Positions 1 through 7,013 are shown, counted from the first letter of the stretch. The stretch is DNA of 12,338 nucleotides from Methanobacteriota archaeon (GCA_005878665.1 VBLR01000161.1:1-12338); one strand, 5' to 3'. A program made the numbers and translations. The notes: a model not told the origin generated them from the letters alone.

Positions 1-624
1 GTTCTCTCGAATCCGGTCGGGGAAGATGCCGCTGCCCGATACGAGGATGTCGGCGCCCGCCTCCGCCGTGATTGCCGCCGTGTCGACTTTGATCCCGCCA
101 TCCACTTGGATTTCCGTCGCGAGACCTTCCTTGTCGACATACAGACGGGCCTCGTGGATTTTCGGCACGACATCCGCACGAAACGCCTGCCCCGAGAATC
201 CGGGGTGGACTGTCATGATGAGGAGCAGATCGACGTCCCTCAGGAACGGACGCGCTTTTTCGAATGGCGTGGCGGGATTCAGGACGACCCCCGGGCTGAT
301 TCCCGCATCGCGGATCTTTCGGAGGGTCGCGCGGACATCATGGTCGCTCTCGACGTGGACCGTGAGATCGTCGACACCGGCGTCGGCAAAGGCCTGCACG
401 AAGTCTTGCGGATGCGTGACCATCAGATGCGCGTCGAAGGGGACCTTGGTCAGTGCCCGGATCGACTTGACGATCGCAGGGCCCATCGTCAGGTTGGGGA
501 CGAAGTGGCCATCCATGACGTCGATGTGGAGCATGTCCGCCCCGGCCTCGGCGGCTTCGCGCACTTGGTCCCCCAGGCGGTCGAACCGCGCGGACAGGAT
601 CGAGGGTGCGATCTTGATGGGCAT
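1..624 (-). CDS. rpe: Ribulose-phosphate 3-epimerase, C-terminus cut by window edge
   Basis: Interconverts D-ribulose 5-phosphate and D-xylulose 5-phosphate in the cytoplasm, a step of the non-oxidative pentose phosphate pathway. The 208 residues visible run off the left edge with no stop codon; the family is about 215-230 residues, so only a short tail is missing. Family signatures are seen in order: APSILSARF (residues 6-14), HIDVMDGHFVPN (33-44), DAHLM (64-68), VVLNPATP (113-120), MTVHPGFSGQ (137-146), VDGGI (174-178) and SGSGIF (196-201). H33, D35, H66 and D175 fit the metal ligands, with D35 and D175 as the acid/base pair. The ATG at 624 is chosen because a TATA-like box lies 29 nt upstream and the family begins here; there is no Shine-Dalgarno site, so the message is probably leaderless. 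It lies 84 nt downstream of the secreted-protein gene on the same strand and has its own promoter. Identification is firm. Confidence 0.95.
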   Translation of the reverse strand, partial: MPIKIAPSILSARFDRLGDQVREAAEAGADMLHIDVMDGHFVPNLTMGPAIVKSIRALTKVPFDAHLMVTHPQDFVQAFADAGVDDLTVHVESDHDVRATLRKIRDAGISPGVVLNPATPFEKARPFLRDVDLLLIMTVHPGFSGQAFRADVVPKIHEARLYVDKEGLATEIQVDGGIKVDTAAITAEAGADILVSGSGIFPDRIREN

Positions 625-649
625 CGAGCGGCGCAACGGACGCGCGTGG

Positions 650-658
650 AATAAGATT
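650..658 (-). promoter_or_regulatory. TATA-like box of the epimerase gene
   Basis: On the minus strand this reads AATCTTATT, preceded by the purine-rich GGGAGGGA, which could serve as a BRE. Its centre is 29 nt from the epimerase ATG at 624. That is the usual archaeal distance from TATA box to transcription start and implies a leaderless message. Confidence 0.55.
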
Positions 659-707
659 TCCCTCCCCGCGGCGACCGCCGCATGGAGGACGACGTCGGCG
701 GGAGCGT

Positions 708-1694
708 CTAGGCTCGATGGAACGACGCCAGTTCCGCGACGATCTTCATGCCACCGAAGAAGTTGACCGCTCTCACGACGTTTCCGACATCGCCGCTGAA
801 CCACGCTTCCGCCGCGAGGCGAGGCCGGCCGCATTCATCGCCTCCAAGGCCCACCACGGGTCCCTCGCGATCATCCGTCGCGAGTCGGTCGATCGTCGGC
901 AGGGCGACGCGGACCGGGATCGAAGAGAACATTCCCGCGGGTGTCGTCACCTTCTCCAGCTCGCCGGAGTGAAGCATCAGCCGGATCGGCGCCGTGGCGT
1001 TGAACATGTGTTTGAACCCGAACGATTCGTTCGGTCCGTCGAAGCGCCACTCGATCATAGCGTGGATCGTTGCGTTGCTCGAGACGTTCCAGGTCTCGTT
1101 CTCGGCGATCGGGAACGCCCAGATGTCGAGCGCGGGCTCGTAGGTCGTCTCGACGGTCGCGGTGTACGACGTATTGAAACAACCGCGGTCCGTCCAGAGC
1201 GAACTCTTCAGATGGACCGTCCGGACCTCTTTCAGCTCCGCGAGATCGGAAGCGCGGTACAATGCATACCCGTCCACGGTCGCATTCTCCATCACCGGTC
1301 GAAACAGCATCAAGGTCGACGAGTTCGTCTCTCCGGCATCTCGGGCCGCATCGAACACGCTCCCGAGGTGGAACGAGCCCCGCATCGTGACGTTGTATTC
1401 GGAGTTGTCCGCGGACACGACCGTGCGGGTCAGCGTTCCGGTGAGGGACGGGCTGCCCCACGTCGGATCGGCGACAAAGACGTCCGGCGGGGTCGAGTTC
1501 ACGTTGTACGTCCAGCTGTCTCCGACGTGCCACGTCGGCGCATTGATCGACGTCGCTTGCGGCGTCTGCGGCGTCTTCGGGCCCGATGGAGAGCCCAACT
1601 TTGCGAGGTCCGCCGGGCCGAAGGCAACCGCCGCGATTGCGATGCCAACCAGTGCGACGGTGATGGCGACCAAGCCAAGAGGTCTGATGCGCAT
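708..1694 (-). CDS. Secreted or membrane-anchored sequon-rich protein, unknown function
   Basis: A 328-residue exported protein of unknown function. The N-terminus is basic (MRIR) followed by a hydrophobic stretch at residues 6-26, which is either a signal peptide or an uncleaved anchor. A Pro/Ser/Thr-rich linker follows (34-50), then a beta-rich ectodomain starting WHVGDSWTYNV (55-65). Ten N-X-S/T sequons are visible (N66, N101, N124, N137, N174, N199, N203, N207, N222, N232), suggesting archaeal N-glycosylation. C172 and C288 are the only cysteines and might form a disulfide. The C-terminal pattern TTPAGMF (250-256) followed later by AWFSGDVGNVVR (297-308) recalls DUF3108-like lipoprotein folds in archaeal secreted proteins; that link is inference. 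The start at 1694 is well supported: AGGAGG lies 6 nt upstream, with a TATA-like box behind it. Surface-layer associated or ligand-binding roles are possible. Confidence 0.85.
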   Translation of the reverse strand: MRIRPLGLVAITVALVGIAIAAVAFGPADLAKLGSPSGPKTPQTPQATSINAPTWHVGDSWTYNVNSTPPDVFVADPTWGSPSLTGTLTRTVVSADNSEYNVTMRGSFHLGSVFDAARDAGETNSSTLMLFRPVMENATVDGYALYRASDLAELKEVRTVHLKSSLWTDRGCFNTSYTATVETTYEPALDIWAFPIAENETWNVSSNATIHAMIEWRFDGPNESFGFKHMFNATAPIRLMLHSGELEKVTTPAGMFSSIPVRVALPTIDRLATDDREGPVVGLGGDECGRPRLAAEAWFSGDVGNVVRAVNFFGGMKIVAELASFHRA

Positions 1695-1700
1695 CCTGTT

Positions 1701-1706
1701 CCTCCT
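1701..1706 (-). promoter_or_regulatory. Strong Shine-Dalgarno site of the secreted-protein gene
   Basis: AGGAGG on the minus strand, 6 nt before the ATG at 1694. It is one of only two clear Shine-Dalgarno sites in the window and fixes this start. Confidence 0.8.
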
Positions 1707-1732
1707 GTAGCGAAGCCCGCGAAGAACGCCCA

Positions 1733-1743
1733 GAGTATAAGGG
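1733..1743 (-). promoter_or_regulatory. TATA-like box of the secreted-protein gene
   Basis: Minus strand CCCTTATACTC, centred about 44 nt before the ATG at 1694. A transcription start about 25 nt downstream would give a leader of roughly 18 nt holding the Shine-Dalgarno site. Confidence 0.55.
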
Positions 1744-1824
1744 AATTGTTAGACGGACGTAGAACATCCGCGTGAGTTCATCGAACATGTTTAGAACTGA
1801 TAACATCTCGCGACGGATTTGAGT

Positions 1825-1848
1825 GAGTAGCATTCGGACGAATTACTC
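1825..1848. repeat. Intergenic hairpin with 9 paired bases and a 2-nt bulge
   Basis: GAGTA (1825-1829) pairs with TACTC (1844-1848) and ATTC (1832-1835) pairs with GAAT (1840-1843). A GC bulge at 1830-1831 interrupts one arm and the loop is GGAC. It sits in a 295-nt noncoding, comparatively AT-rich stretch (1695-1989), 131 nt upstream of the secreted-protein start and 141 nt upstream of the small membrane protein. No T-run follows on either strand, so it is not an obvious terminator. An operator or RNA element is possible. Apart from this hairpin and the promoter at 1733-1743 I see nothing else in 1695-1989. Confidence 0.4.
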
Positions 1849-1989
1849 AGGCGATGACTTTCGAATTCAATCGCTCTTCATCCGGATAGTCATATTGTAG
1901 CCCAGCGAGACGGCGAGGACGATTTTCGATTAGGCGGCCGCTTTTGCGAGCCACAAGGCTTCATCCTGTCACGAGCCATGTGGCGCTGA

Positions 1990-2223
1990 ATGGCATCCCG
2001 CTCACCCCGCGAGGTCCGGACGCCGTGGAAGATGAATCGATGGACCCTGGAGCCGCTGATCCTGAGCTGGTCGTGGATCCTCACCTTCGGTGGTGTACTT
2101 CTTTTCGTGAGCTTCGCGGTGTATGGGTTGGGGACCGCGCTCGCGGTTGTCGTGGTGGTCTTGCTATGGGCTGCGGTTGCGATTGCATGGTCTCGGGTGC
2201 GGGCCGCGAAGAACCCGCGTTGA
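1990..2223 (+). CDS. Small two-helix membrane protein, unknown function
   Basis: A predicted integral membrane protein of 77 residues from the ATG at 1990, or 63 residues if translation begins at the ATG at 2032. The second option begins MNRWTLEP directly before the hydrophobic region. Two membrane helices are visible, around SWILTFGGVLLFVSFAVYG and TALAVVVVVLLWAAVAIAW, with a short turn between them and a basic tail (SRVRAAKNPR) expected in the cytoplasm. No Shine-Dalgarno site precedes either start. A weak CTTCA element about 29 nt before 1990 slightly favours the longer form. Codon third positions are rich in G/C as in neighbouring genes, and the stop is 31 nt before transketolase, so co-transcription is plausible. 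I recognise no family. Confidence 0.55.
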   Translation: MASRSPREVRTPWKMNRWTLEPLILSWSWILTFGGVLLFVSFAVYGLGTALAVVVVVLLWAAVAIAWSRVRAAKNPR

Positions 2224-2254
2224 CCCGCGACAAAGCCCTTAAGATGCGCCCGGC

Positions 2255-3148
2255 ATGTCCCCGCCGTCTCAGGCCAGAGACGGGGCGGGGCAGGCCACGG
2301 TCGACGTTTCCGAGGAGCTCATCGCGACCCTCAAGAAGAAGGCCGTGACCCTCCGGAAGCACATCATCCGGATGACACACAACGCGCAAAGCGGCCATCC
2401 GGGCGGCTCCATGTCCGCCGCGGACATCGTCACGGCCTTGTACTTTCATGTGCTCCGCGTCGATCCGAAGAATCCGACGTGGCCCGACCGGGATCGATTC
2501 GTCCTGAGCAAGGGCCACGCGTGTCCCGTGTGGTACGCGGCCTTGGCGGAGCGCGGCTTCTTCCCCGTCGACGAGCTGCTGACCTTCCGCAAGCTGAACA
2601 GCCGCCTCCAGGGGCATCCGGAACTCGGGACGACGCCGGGCGTCGAGAACGCCGCGGGCGCGGAGGGCCAAGGCCTCTCCTTCTCCGTCGGGCTCGCCCT
2701 CGCGGCCCGGATGGATCACAAGCCGTGGCGGGTGTACTGCATCCTCGGGGACGGGGAACAGGATGTCGGGCAGACGTGGGAGGCCGCGATGGCCTCGTCG
2801 AAGTACGGCCTCGATAACCTCACCGCGTTCATCGATCGGAACGGGATCCAGCAAGAGGGCCGCACGGAGGACATCATGCCCCTCGAGCCGCTCGCGGAGA
2901 AATGGGAGGCGTTCAACTGGCACGTCCTGACGATCGACGGACACGACTTCCGCCAGATCCTCGCGGCGATCGAGGAGGCCCACCGCACGAGAGGCCGGCC
3001 CACGGCGGTCATCTCCCGTACCGTGAAAGGCAAAGGCGTGTCCTTCATGGAGAACAAGATCAAGTATCACGGCGCCGCGACGAGCGATGAGGAGTTGAAG
3101 CTCGCCCTCGCGGAGCTCGAGGCCCAGGAGGCGTCGATCTGGCCGTGA
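2255..3148 (+). CDS. Transketolase, N-terminal subunit (thiamine diphosphate/pyrophosphate domain)
   Basis: One half of a split transketolase, which with the next gene moves two-carbon ketol units between sugar phosphates in the cytoplasm. The 297 residues match the N-terminal domain: SGHPGG (46-51, catalytic-site His48), LSKGH (84-88), GHPE (120-123), and the thiamine diphosphate motif starting GDGE (165-168) and ending at N196. The segment TVKGKGVSFMEN (256-267) is typical of archaeal N-subunits. The ATG at 2255 adds about 15-20 residues compared with the Methanocaldococcus form as I recall it. No other ATG, GTG or TTG occurs in frame until GTG 2345, which would remove the first helix. CCCTTAAG at 2236-2243 looks like a TATA box but lies only 15 nt before the start, so transcription may come from upstream. 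The stop overlaps the start of the C-subunit by 4 nt. Confidence 0.95.
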   Translation: MSPPSQARDGAGQATVDVSEELIATLKKKAVTLRKHIIRMTHNAQSGHPGGSMSAADIVTALYFHVLRVDPKNPTWPDRDRFVLSKGHACPVWYAALAERGFFPVDELLTFRKLNSRLQGHPELGTTPGVENAAGAEGQGLSFSVGLALAARMDHKPWRVYCILGDGEQDVGQTWEAAMASSKYGLDNLTAFIDRNGIQQEGRTEDIMPLEPLAEKWEAFNWHVLTIDGHDFRQILAAIEEAHRTRGRPTAVISRTVKGKGVSFMENKIKYHGAATSDEELKLALAELEAQEASIWP

Positions 3149-4107
3149 CCGCAGGCCCCTGGAAGATGGAGAGCCAGCGGACGTACTTCGGGCGAGCTCT
3201 GATGGAACTCGGACGGCGGAACCCCAGCGTCGTCGTGGTGGGCGCGGACACGACGGAGTCCCTGAAGTCGATCGAATTCGGGAAAGCCTTCCCGGACCGC
3301 TTCTTCCAGCTCGGGATCGCCGAGCCGAACATGATCTCCGTGGCCGCCGGCCTCGCCGCCGCGGGGAAAATCCCCTTCGCGACGACGTATTCCGTGTTCG
3401 GTTCCGCGCATACGTACAACATCATCCGCCAGAACGTCGCGTACACGAACTTGAACGTGAAGGTGTTCTGCTCCCATGCCGGTCTCACGGTCGGCCCGGA
3501 TGGGGCGACACACCAGATCAACGAGGACCTCGGCCTGATGCGCGGCATCCCGCGCATGACGGTGCTCGTCCCCGCGGACGGTCCCGAGACGGGGAAGTGC
3601 GTTGCGGCCGCCGCGGCGATGAAGGGGCCGGTCTACTGCCGTTTCTCGCGCACGAATGTGCCGACCATTACGTCGATGGAGGACGAGTTCGTGATCGGAA
3701 AGGCGCGCGTCCTGCGGGACGGATCCGACATCGCGCTGATCGGTTGCGGCCTCATGGTGGCCCGTTGTCTCGAGGCTGCGGAGGCGCTCAAGCGGGCCGG
3801 GATCAAGGCGCGGGTGATCAACCTGTCGACCGTCAAGCCGCTCGATGTCGCGACGATCGACCGCGCGGCGCGGGAGACCGGGGGGATCGTGACGGCCGAA
3901 GAACACACGGTCGTCCATGGGATCGGTGGCGCGATCGCGACCGCCATCGCGGCGAACCATCCCGTCCCGATGGCATACATCGGCGTTCAGGATGTATTCG
4001 GCGAGAGCGGAGAAGCGGACGAGCTCCTTCATAAGTACGGGCTGACGACAGAGAACATCGTGGATGCGGCCCATGGCGTGATGAAGCGCCGGGCTCGATC
4101 CGAATAA
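3145..4107 (+). CDS. Transketolase, C-terminal subunit (pyrimidine-binding and C-terminal domains)
   Basis: Second half of the split transketolase, 320 residues. It carries the pyrimidine-binding domain with GIAEPNMISVAAGLA (57-71), where E60 is the glutamate that activates thiamine diphosphate. Substrate-site histidines appear in HAGLTVGPDGATHQ (111-124), the phosphate-binding pattern in CRFSR (165-169), and the C-terminal domain is marked by EEHTVVHGIGG (252-262). The reading frame opens with GTG at 3145 inside the GTGA overlap with the N-subunit stop, which suggests translational coupling and equal subunit amounts. M8 is an alternative start. Both halves are intact, so this is the natural archaeal split form and not a frameshifted fusion. 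It ends 30 nt before the convergent DUF1326 gene. Confidence 0.95.
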   Translation: MTAGPWKMESQRTYFGRALMELGRRNPSVVVVGADTTESLKSIEFGKAFPDRFFQLGIAEPNMISVAAGLAAAGKIPFATTYSVFGSAHTYNIIRQNVAYTNLNVKVFCSHAGLTVGPDGATHQINEDLGLMRGIPRMTVLVPADGPETGKCVAAAAAMKGPVYCRFSRTNVPTITSMEDEFVIGKARVLRDGSDIALIGCGLMVARCLEAAEALKRAGIKARVINLSTVKPLDVATIDRAARETGGIVTAEEHTVVHGIGGAIATAIAANHPVPMAYIGVQDVFGESGEADELLHKYGLTTENIVDAAHGVMKRRARSE

Positions 4108-4137
4108 ACCGGCCGATTCCGATTCGGTGGGGTTGGC

Positions 4138-4776
4138 TCACGCCGCAGTCTTGATCGGTCCCTTTTCGTTGTACCGCTGGACCGTCACGAAGCCCGCGAC
4201 GTTCTCATGGGCGATGTCCCAGCCCGCGGCGTCGTCCCGGAGAGACCACCGCCGGATGTTCGTCACGGTCGACTTCCTCATGTTGATCCCGTCGGGCAAG
4301 AGGATGTAGCCTTCGAATGGGGTGCCCGTGACCGGATTGCGGATGTGCTCGCTCTGCACTTCGCCGATCCCTTCGACCGCGAACGAGCTGTCGACTCCCT
4401 TGAATTTGAAATCGATTTTCGTGGCCTTCGTCGGCAGCGTCTTCGTGAACGTGCTGGGGAAGATTGCGAACACGCCGCCGCCCTCCTTCCCTCCGGTGAT
4501 CTTCTCGATCGCCTCGCGCTGGTCGGGCTTTGCCTTCGGATCGATGTACACCCGGCCCGTCCCGTTTCCCATGTGGATCGCCCGGGGCCACCGGAGGCCC
4601 CACGCGAACGTCGTGCCGTCCAGCTTGGTCGTCCCGAACGTCCCCTTCCGGATGTGCCACGACACGAGTGCTTCGCAACTGCCCGTCGTCGGCAGCGCGT
4701 TGAAATTGCATGGGCATCCCCATGCGCAGTTGCAACTCTGGATGTACTCCGCCTCAATATTCCATTTCGTTGGCAT
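4138..4776 (-). CDS. DUF1326 family protein
   Basis: Function unknown; the family is defined by an N-terminal cysteine cluster. From the ATG at 4776 the product has 212 residues and begins MPTKWNIEAEYIQSCNC. C15, C17, C21 and C23 form the hallmark CNCxxGCPC, with a further C34; these could bind a metal or thiol, which is inference. Other family-like segments are GGVFAIF (100-106) and AHENVAGFVT (189-198). No signal peptide or membrane helix is seen, so it is probably cytoplasmic. A longer reading from 4806 is rejected: GGAGGT lies 7 nt before 4776, and a TATA-like box lies 46 nt before 4776 but only about 16 nt before 4806. It is divergent from the DUF2182 gene, a family I recall as a common neighbour. 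Confidence 0.88.
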   Translation of the reverse strand: MPTKWNIEAEYIQSCNCAWGCPCNFNALPTTGSCEALVSWHIRKGTFGTTKLDGTTFAWGLRWPRAIHMGNGTGRVYIDPKAKPDQREAIEKITGGKEGGGVFAIFPSTFTKTLPTKATKIDFKFKGVDSSFAVEGIGEVQSEHIRNPVTGTPFEGYILLPDGINMRKSTVTNIRRWSLRDDAAGWDIAHENVAGFVTVQRYNEKGPIKTAA

Positions 4777-4783
4777 CGACCAG

Positions 4784-4789
4784 ACCTCC
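4784..4789 (-). promoter_or_regulatory. Shine-Dalgarno site deciding the DUF1326 start
   Basis: GGAGGT on the minus strand, 7 nt before the ATG at 4776. It lies inside the longer possible reading frame that begins at 4806 and shows that 4776 is the used start. Confidence 0.75.
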
Positions 4790-4816
4790 GGCCCGGAGAT
4801 GGGCATCCGAAGACCG

Positions 4817-4826
4817 ATACTTAACC
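4817..4826 (-). promoter_or_regulatory. TATA-like box of the DUF1326 gene
   Basis: Minus strand GGTTAAGTAT, centred about 46 nt before the ATG at 4776. This matches the spacing at the other gene with a Shine-Dalgarno leader (1694). It points away from the DUF2182 promoter in the same intergenic region. Confidence 0.5.
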
Positions 4827-4861
4827 GTTCTCGGAATGGTTTCCGACTCGGCCCGTCCGTT

Positions 4862-4869
4862 CCTTACAT
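4862..4869 (+). promoter_or_regulatory. TATA-like box of the DUF2182 gene
   Basis: CCTTACAT centred 35 nt before the ATG at 4901. No Shine-Dalgarno site precedes that ATG, so the transcript is probably leaderless or nearly so. Confidence 0.4.
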
Positions 4870-4900
4870 TCATGCCACGACGATCGTTACCCGCGGTCGA

Positions 4901-5683
4901 ATGGGAGAGGCGACCGGCCAAGGCCCCGCGATTCTGCTCCGACGAGTCACGATTCCGGTTGCCGCCGCGGTGGCCCTCGTCGTCGCCGCGGCTTGGTATG
5001 CGACGTGGACGTCCTCGGACTTTCTGATGGCTCTGATGGCTCCATCGACGATCGTATCGTCCGACCTCGTCCTTTTCTTTGCCCTCCTGGTCGTCATGAT
5101 GGTCGCGATGATGTTGCCCTCGGCGATGCCGATGATCCTCGCCTTCCGAGGGATGACGCGGCTCGAGGCGGGTCGGCCGACAAAGCCCGCGGACAACACC
5201 GCGACTGTCCTGTTCGTCATGCCGTATTTCCTCGTCTGGGGCGCGTTTGGTGTCGCAGCAATCCTGGGATTGATTGGCCTCGGGCTCATCGGCGCCATAG
5301 GCACGACGAGCGGCCCGTTCGTCTTCGCGTCGGCGGTGACGCTCGTGGCGGCAGGCCTCTGGCAAGTCACGCGGACGAAAGAAGTCTGCCTGACGCACTG
5401 CACGTCGCCGATGTCGTTCGTCATGCGGCACTGGCGGTCCGGCCGAATCGGCGCAATCCGCATGGGCCTTCGCCACTCCCTGTATTGCGTCGGATGCTGC
5501 TGGCTCTTCATGCTCGTCCTCTTCATCTCCGGGTCGATGAGCCTCCTCTGGATGGGCGGGATCTCGGTCGTGATCTTTGCGGAGAAGCTCGGGGACCGGA
5601 CCCTTCTCCTGTCCCGAGCGATCGGCGCCCTCCTCGTCGCTTTCGGCACTCTTGCTGGCGTACGTGTGTTTATCGCGATGTAG
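4901..5683 (+). CDS. DUF2182 predicted metal-binding integral membrane protein
   Basis: A 260-residue polytopic membrane protein of the DUF2182 family, whose function is not established. Hydrophobic helices lie roughly at residues 17-33, 54-72, 103-133, 138-156, 196-216 and 238-258. The family core MMVAMMLPSAMPM (66-78) is clear. The second half carries LWQVT (153-157), the pair C163/C167 in CLTHC, H192, and C196/C199/C200 in CVGCCW, followed by FAEK (226-229) inside the last third. The Met, Cys and His residues give the family its predicted metal-binding label. The ATG at 4901 is chosen because the family begins near here and a TATA-like box lies 35 nt upstream; the open frame runs back to 4322 but that part overlaps DUF1326 and is not coding. 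The gene is divergent from DUF1326 and convergent with the MFS gene. Confidence 0.9.
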   Translation: MGEATGQGPAILLRRVTIPVAAAVALVVAAAWYATWTSSDFLMALMAPSTIVSSDLVLFFALLVVMMVAMMLPSAMPMILAFRGMTRLEAGRPTKPADNTATVLFVMPYFLVWGAFGVAAILGLIGLGLIGAIGTTSGPFVFASAVTLVAAGLWQVTRTKEVCLTHCTSPMSFVMRHWRSGRIGAIRMGLRHSLYCVGCCWLFMLVLFISGSMSLLWMGGISVVIFAEKLGDRTLLLSRAIGALLVAFGTLAGVRVFIAM

Positions 5684-5699
5684 TGCTGGACCACAACAG

Positions 5700-5723
5700 T
5701 CGGGTCGACAGCCCCTGACCCGA
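5700..5723. repeat. Inverted repeat between convergent genes
   Basis: TCGGGTC (5700-5706) and GACCCGA (5717-5723) are perfect 7-base complements around a 10-nt loop. The repeat lies in the 53-nt gap between the DUF2182 stop (5683) and the MFS stop (5737). The position suggests a shared transcription boundary or 3-prime-end structure. No T-run follows, so a classic intrinsic terminator is not shown. Confidence 0.45.
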
Positions 5724-5736
5724 AGGGACCTGCGCG

Positions 5737-6978
5737 TTACGCCGCCGACTCCGGCATTTCCTTAATCTGACGGACCGGCGAGAAGAGAACCCAGAGGAAC
5801 GAGAATGCGCCGCCCAGGAGGCCGACGATGATGGCAGGCCGAACCCCAATCGCGTCGCCCAAGACGCCACCGGCAATCGCACCGAGGGGCAAGGTCCCCC
5901 AGACGATTGTCCGCATCGTCGCGTTCAGGCGCCCTTGGAGCCGGACCGGCACGATCGCTTGGCGGAAGCTGACCTGATTGATATTGTAGTACAGGTTGCC
6001 GATCAAGGAAACGAAGAACATCCCCGCGATTGCGAAGAAGGCGAACGGGCCCGACACGAACGGGAACGGCAGCATGACAGGTCCGAACAGGACGGCCCCG
6101 AGGATGATCGCGCCGCCCACGCCGATTCGCTTCGCGACCGCACCCGCGGAGACGGCTCCCACGATCCCACCGATGGATCCAACGGCGAACATGAGGCCGA
6201 GGGTGAGCGGGGTGAAACCAAGCTCGTCCTTCAGGTAGAGGATCAGGAGGGCGGCGAAGACGGCGCTGGAGAAGAAGTTCGACCATGCCGTGCATGCGGC
6301 GATATGCCGCAGCCGCGGTTCTCGGAGCACGACTTGAAGCCCTTCCTTGACCTCCAAGAGGACGGACCGGCGCTGCCCCGGATCGGGGGTTGGCTCCCGC
6401 TTGATGATCGCGATCAAGGTCGCGGCGGAGAAGAAGAAGGAGGCGGCGTCGAAGATCATGGCGAACGGCGCCTTGAACAGCTCGATGACCGCACCCGCGA
6501 GCGCCGGGCCTCCGGTGTTGGCGACCGAGTTGCTCGTCTCCAGCTTGCTGTTCGCGTCGACCAGCTGGTTGCGCTCCACGAGCGCTGGAAGGTATGCCTG
6601 GTAGGCGACATCGAAGAAGACGGTCAGGATTCCGATTAGGAACGAGAAGACGTACAGATAGGCCATGTGCAGGAGCCCGACGAGGCCGAGCGCCGCGATC
6701 GTCGCGATCATGAGGCCGCGGCCCAGGTCGGCACGGATCAGCACGGCTCGTCGCCCCCTTCGATCGACCCACACGCCCACGAGGAGTCCGAAGAGAAGAA
6801 ACGGCAGGGTGCCGGCAAATCCGAGGAACCCCATCTCGAGCGGCTTGGCGGCGAGAACGTAGACCGCGATGACGGGGATTGCGAGGCCGGTGAACTGGTC
6901 TCCCAGCCGAGAGACGGATTGCCCAAGCCACAACAGGAGAAAGTCGCGGTGTCGCCATAGGGAGGCCGCCGGGGCCAT
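5737..6978 (-). CDS. MFS transporter, EntS/MFS_3-like exporter
   Basis: A 413-residue, about 12-helix major facilitator transporter of the MFS_3 (enterobactin-exporter-like) group, likely a proton-coupled drug or metabolite exporter in the cytoplasmic membrane. Seen directly: LWRHRDFLLLWLGQ at the N-terminus (7-20), SRLGDQFTGLAIP (23-35), and the motif A loop GVWVDRRGRR (68-77). Near the middle, the loop EGLQVVLREPRLRHIA is characteristic of this group. The substrate cannot be told from sequence. The ATG at 6978 is preferred over an upstream in-frame GTG-type start at 7062: a TATA-like box lies 30 nt before 6978, giving a leaderless message, and the family begins at the LWRHRDF segment. It is divergent from the toxin-antitoxin pair and convergent with DUF2182. 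Confidence 0.9.
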   Translation of the reverse strand: MAPAASLWRHRDFLLLWLGQSVSRLGDQFTGLAIPVIAVYVLAAKPLEMGFLGFAGTLPFLLFGLLVGVWVDRRGRRAVLIRADLGRGLMIATIAALGLVGLLHMAYLYVFSFLIGILTVFFDVAYQAYLPALVERNQLVDANSKLETSNSVANTGGPALAGAVIELFKAPFAMIFDAASFFFSAATLIAIIKREPTPDPGQRRSVLLEVKEGLQVVLREPRLRHIAACTAWSNFFSSAVFAALLILYLKDELGFTPLTLGLMFAVGSIGGIVGAVSAGAVAKRIGVGGAIILGAVLFGPVMLPFPFVSGPFAFFAIAGMFFVSLIGNLYYNINQVSFRQAIVPVRLQGRLNATMRTIVWGTLPLGAIAGGVLGDAIGVRPAIIVGLLGGAFSFLWVLFSPVRQIKEMPESAA

Positions 6979-7002
6979 GATGGGCAGCCCGCATGGTCCG
7001 TT

Positions 7003-7013
7003 CCCATAAGTAC
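7003..7013 (-). promoter_or_regulatory. TATA-like box of the MFS gene
   Basis: Minus strand GTACTTATGGG, centred 30 nt before the ATG at 6978. It supports a leaderless message and this start codon. Confidence 0.55.

Noticed and set aside
717..1775. A long plus-strand open frame (352 codons) opposite the secreted-protein gene
   Set aside because: Its product is Arg/Asp/His-rich with no domain, and it mirrors a gene with a signal peptide, sequons, Shine-Dalgarno site and promoter. Long antisense frames are common in GC-rich DNA.
1944..2348. A 134-codon plus-strand frame overlapping the small membrane protein and the transketolase start
   Set aside because: The product is Arg/Pro-rich and runs into the transketolase coding region out of frame; the competing frame has two clear membrane helices.
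3130..3160. Possible frameshift breaking one transketolase gene into two
   Set aside because: The GTGA overlap joins two complete halves at the natural archaeal split point, with intact motifs in both.
2081..4074. Long minus-strand open frames opposite both transketolase subunits
   Set aside because: The plus strand carries all transketolase motifs; the antisense products are low-complexity and Arg-rich without recognisable domains.
4322..4900. Upstream extension of the DUF2182 reading frame
   Set aside because: It overlaps the DUF1326 gene on the other strand, lacks family similarity, and ATG 4901 has a suitably placed TATA-like box.
5762..6994. A 410-codon minus-strand frame overlapping the MFS gene in another frame
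   Set aside because: It is an Arg/Pro-rich out-of-frame reading of the transporter; the true frame has clear helices and motif A.
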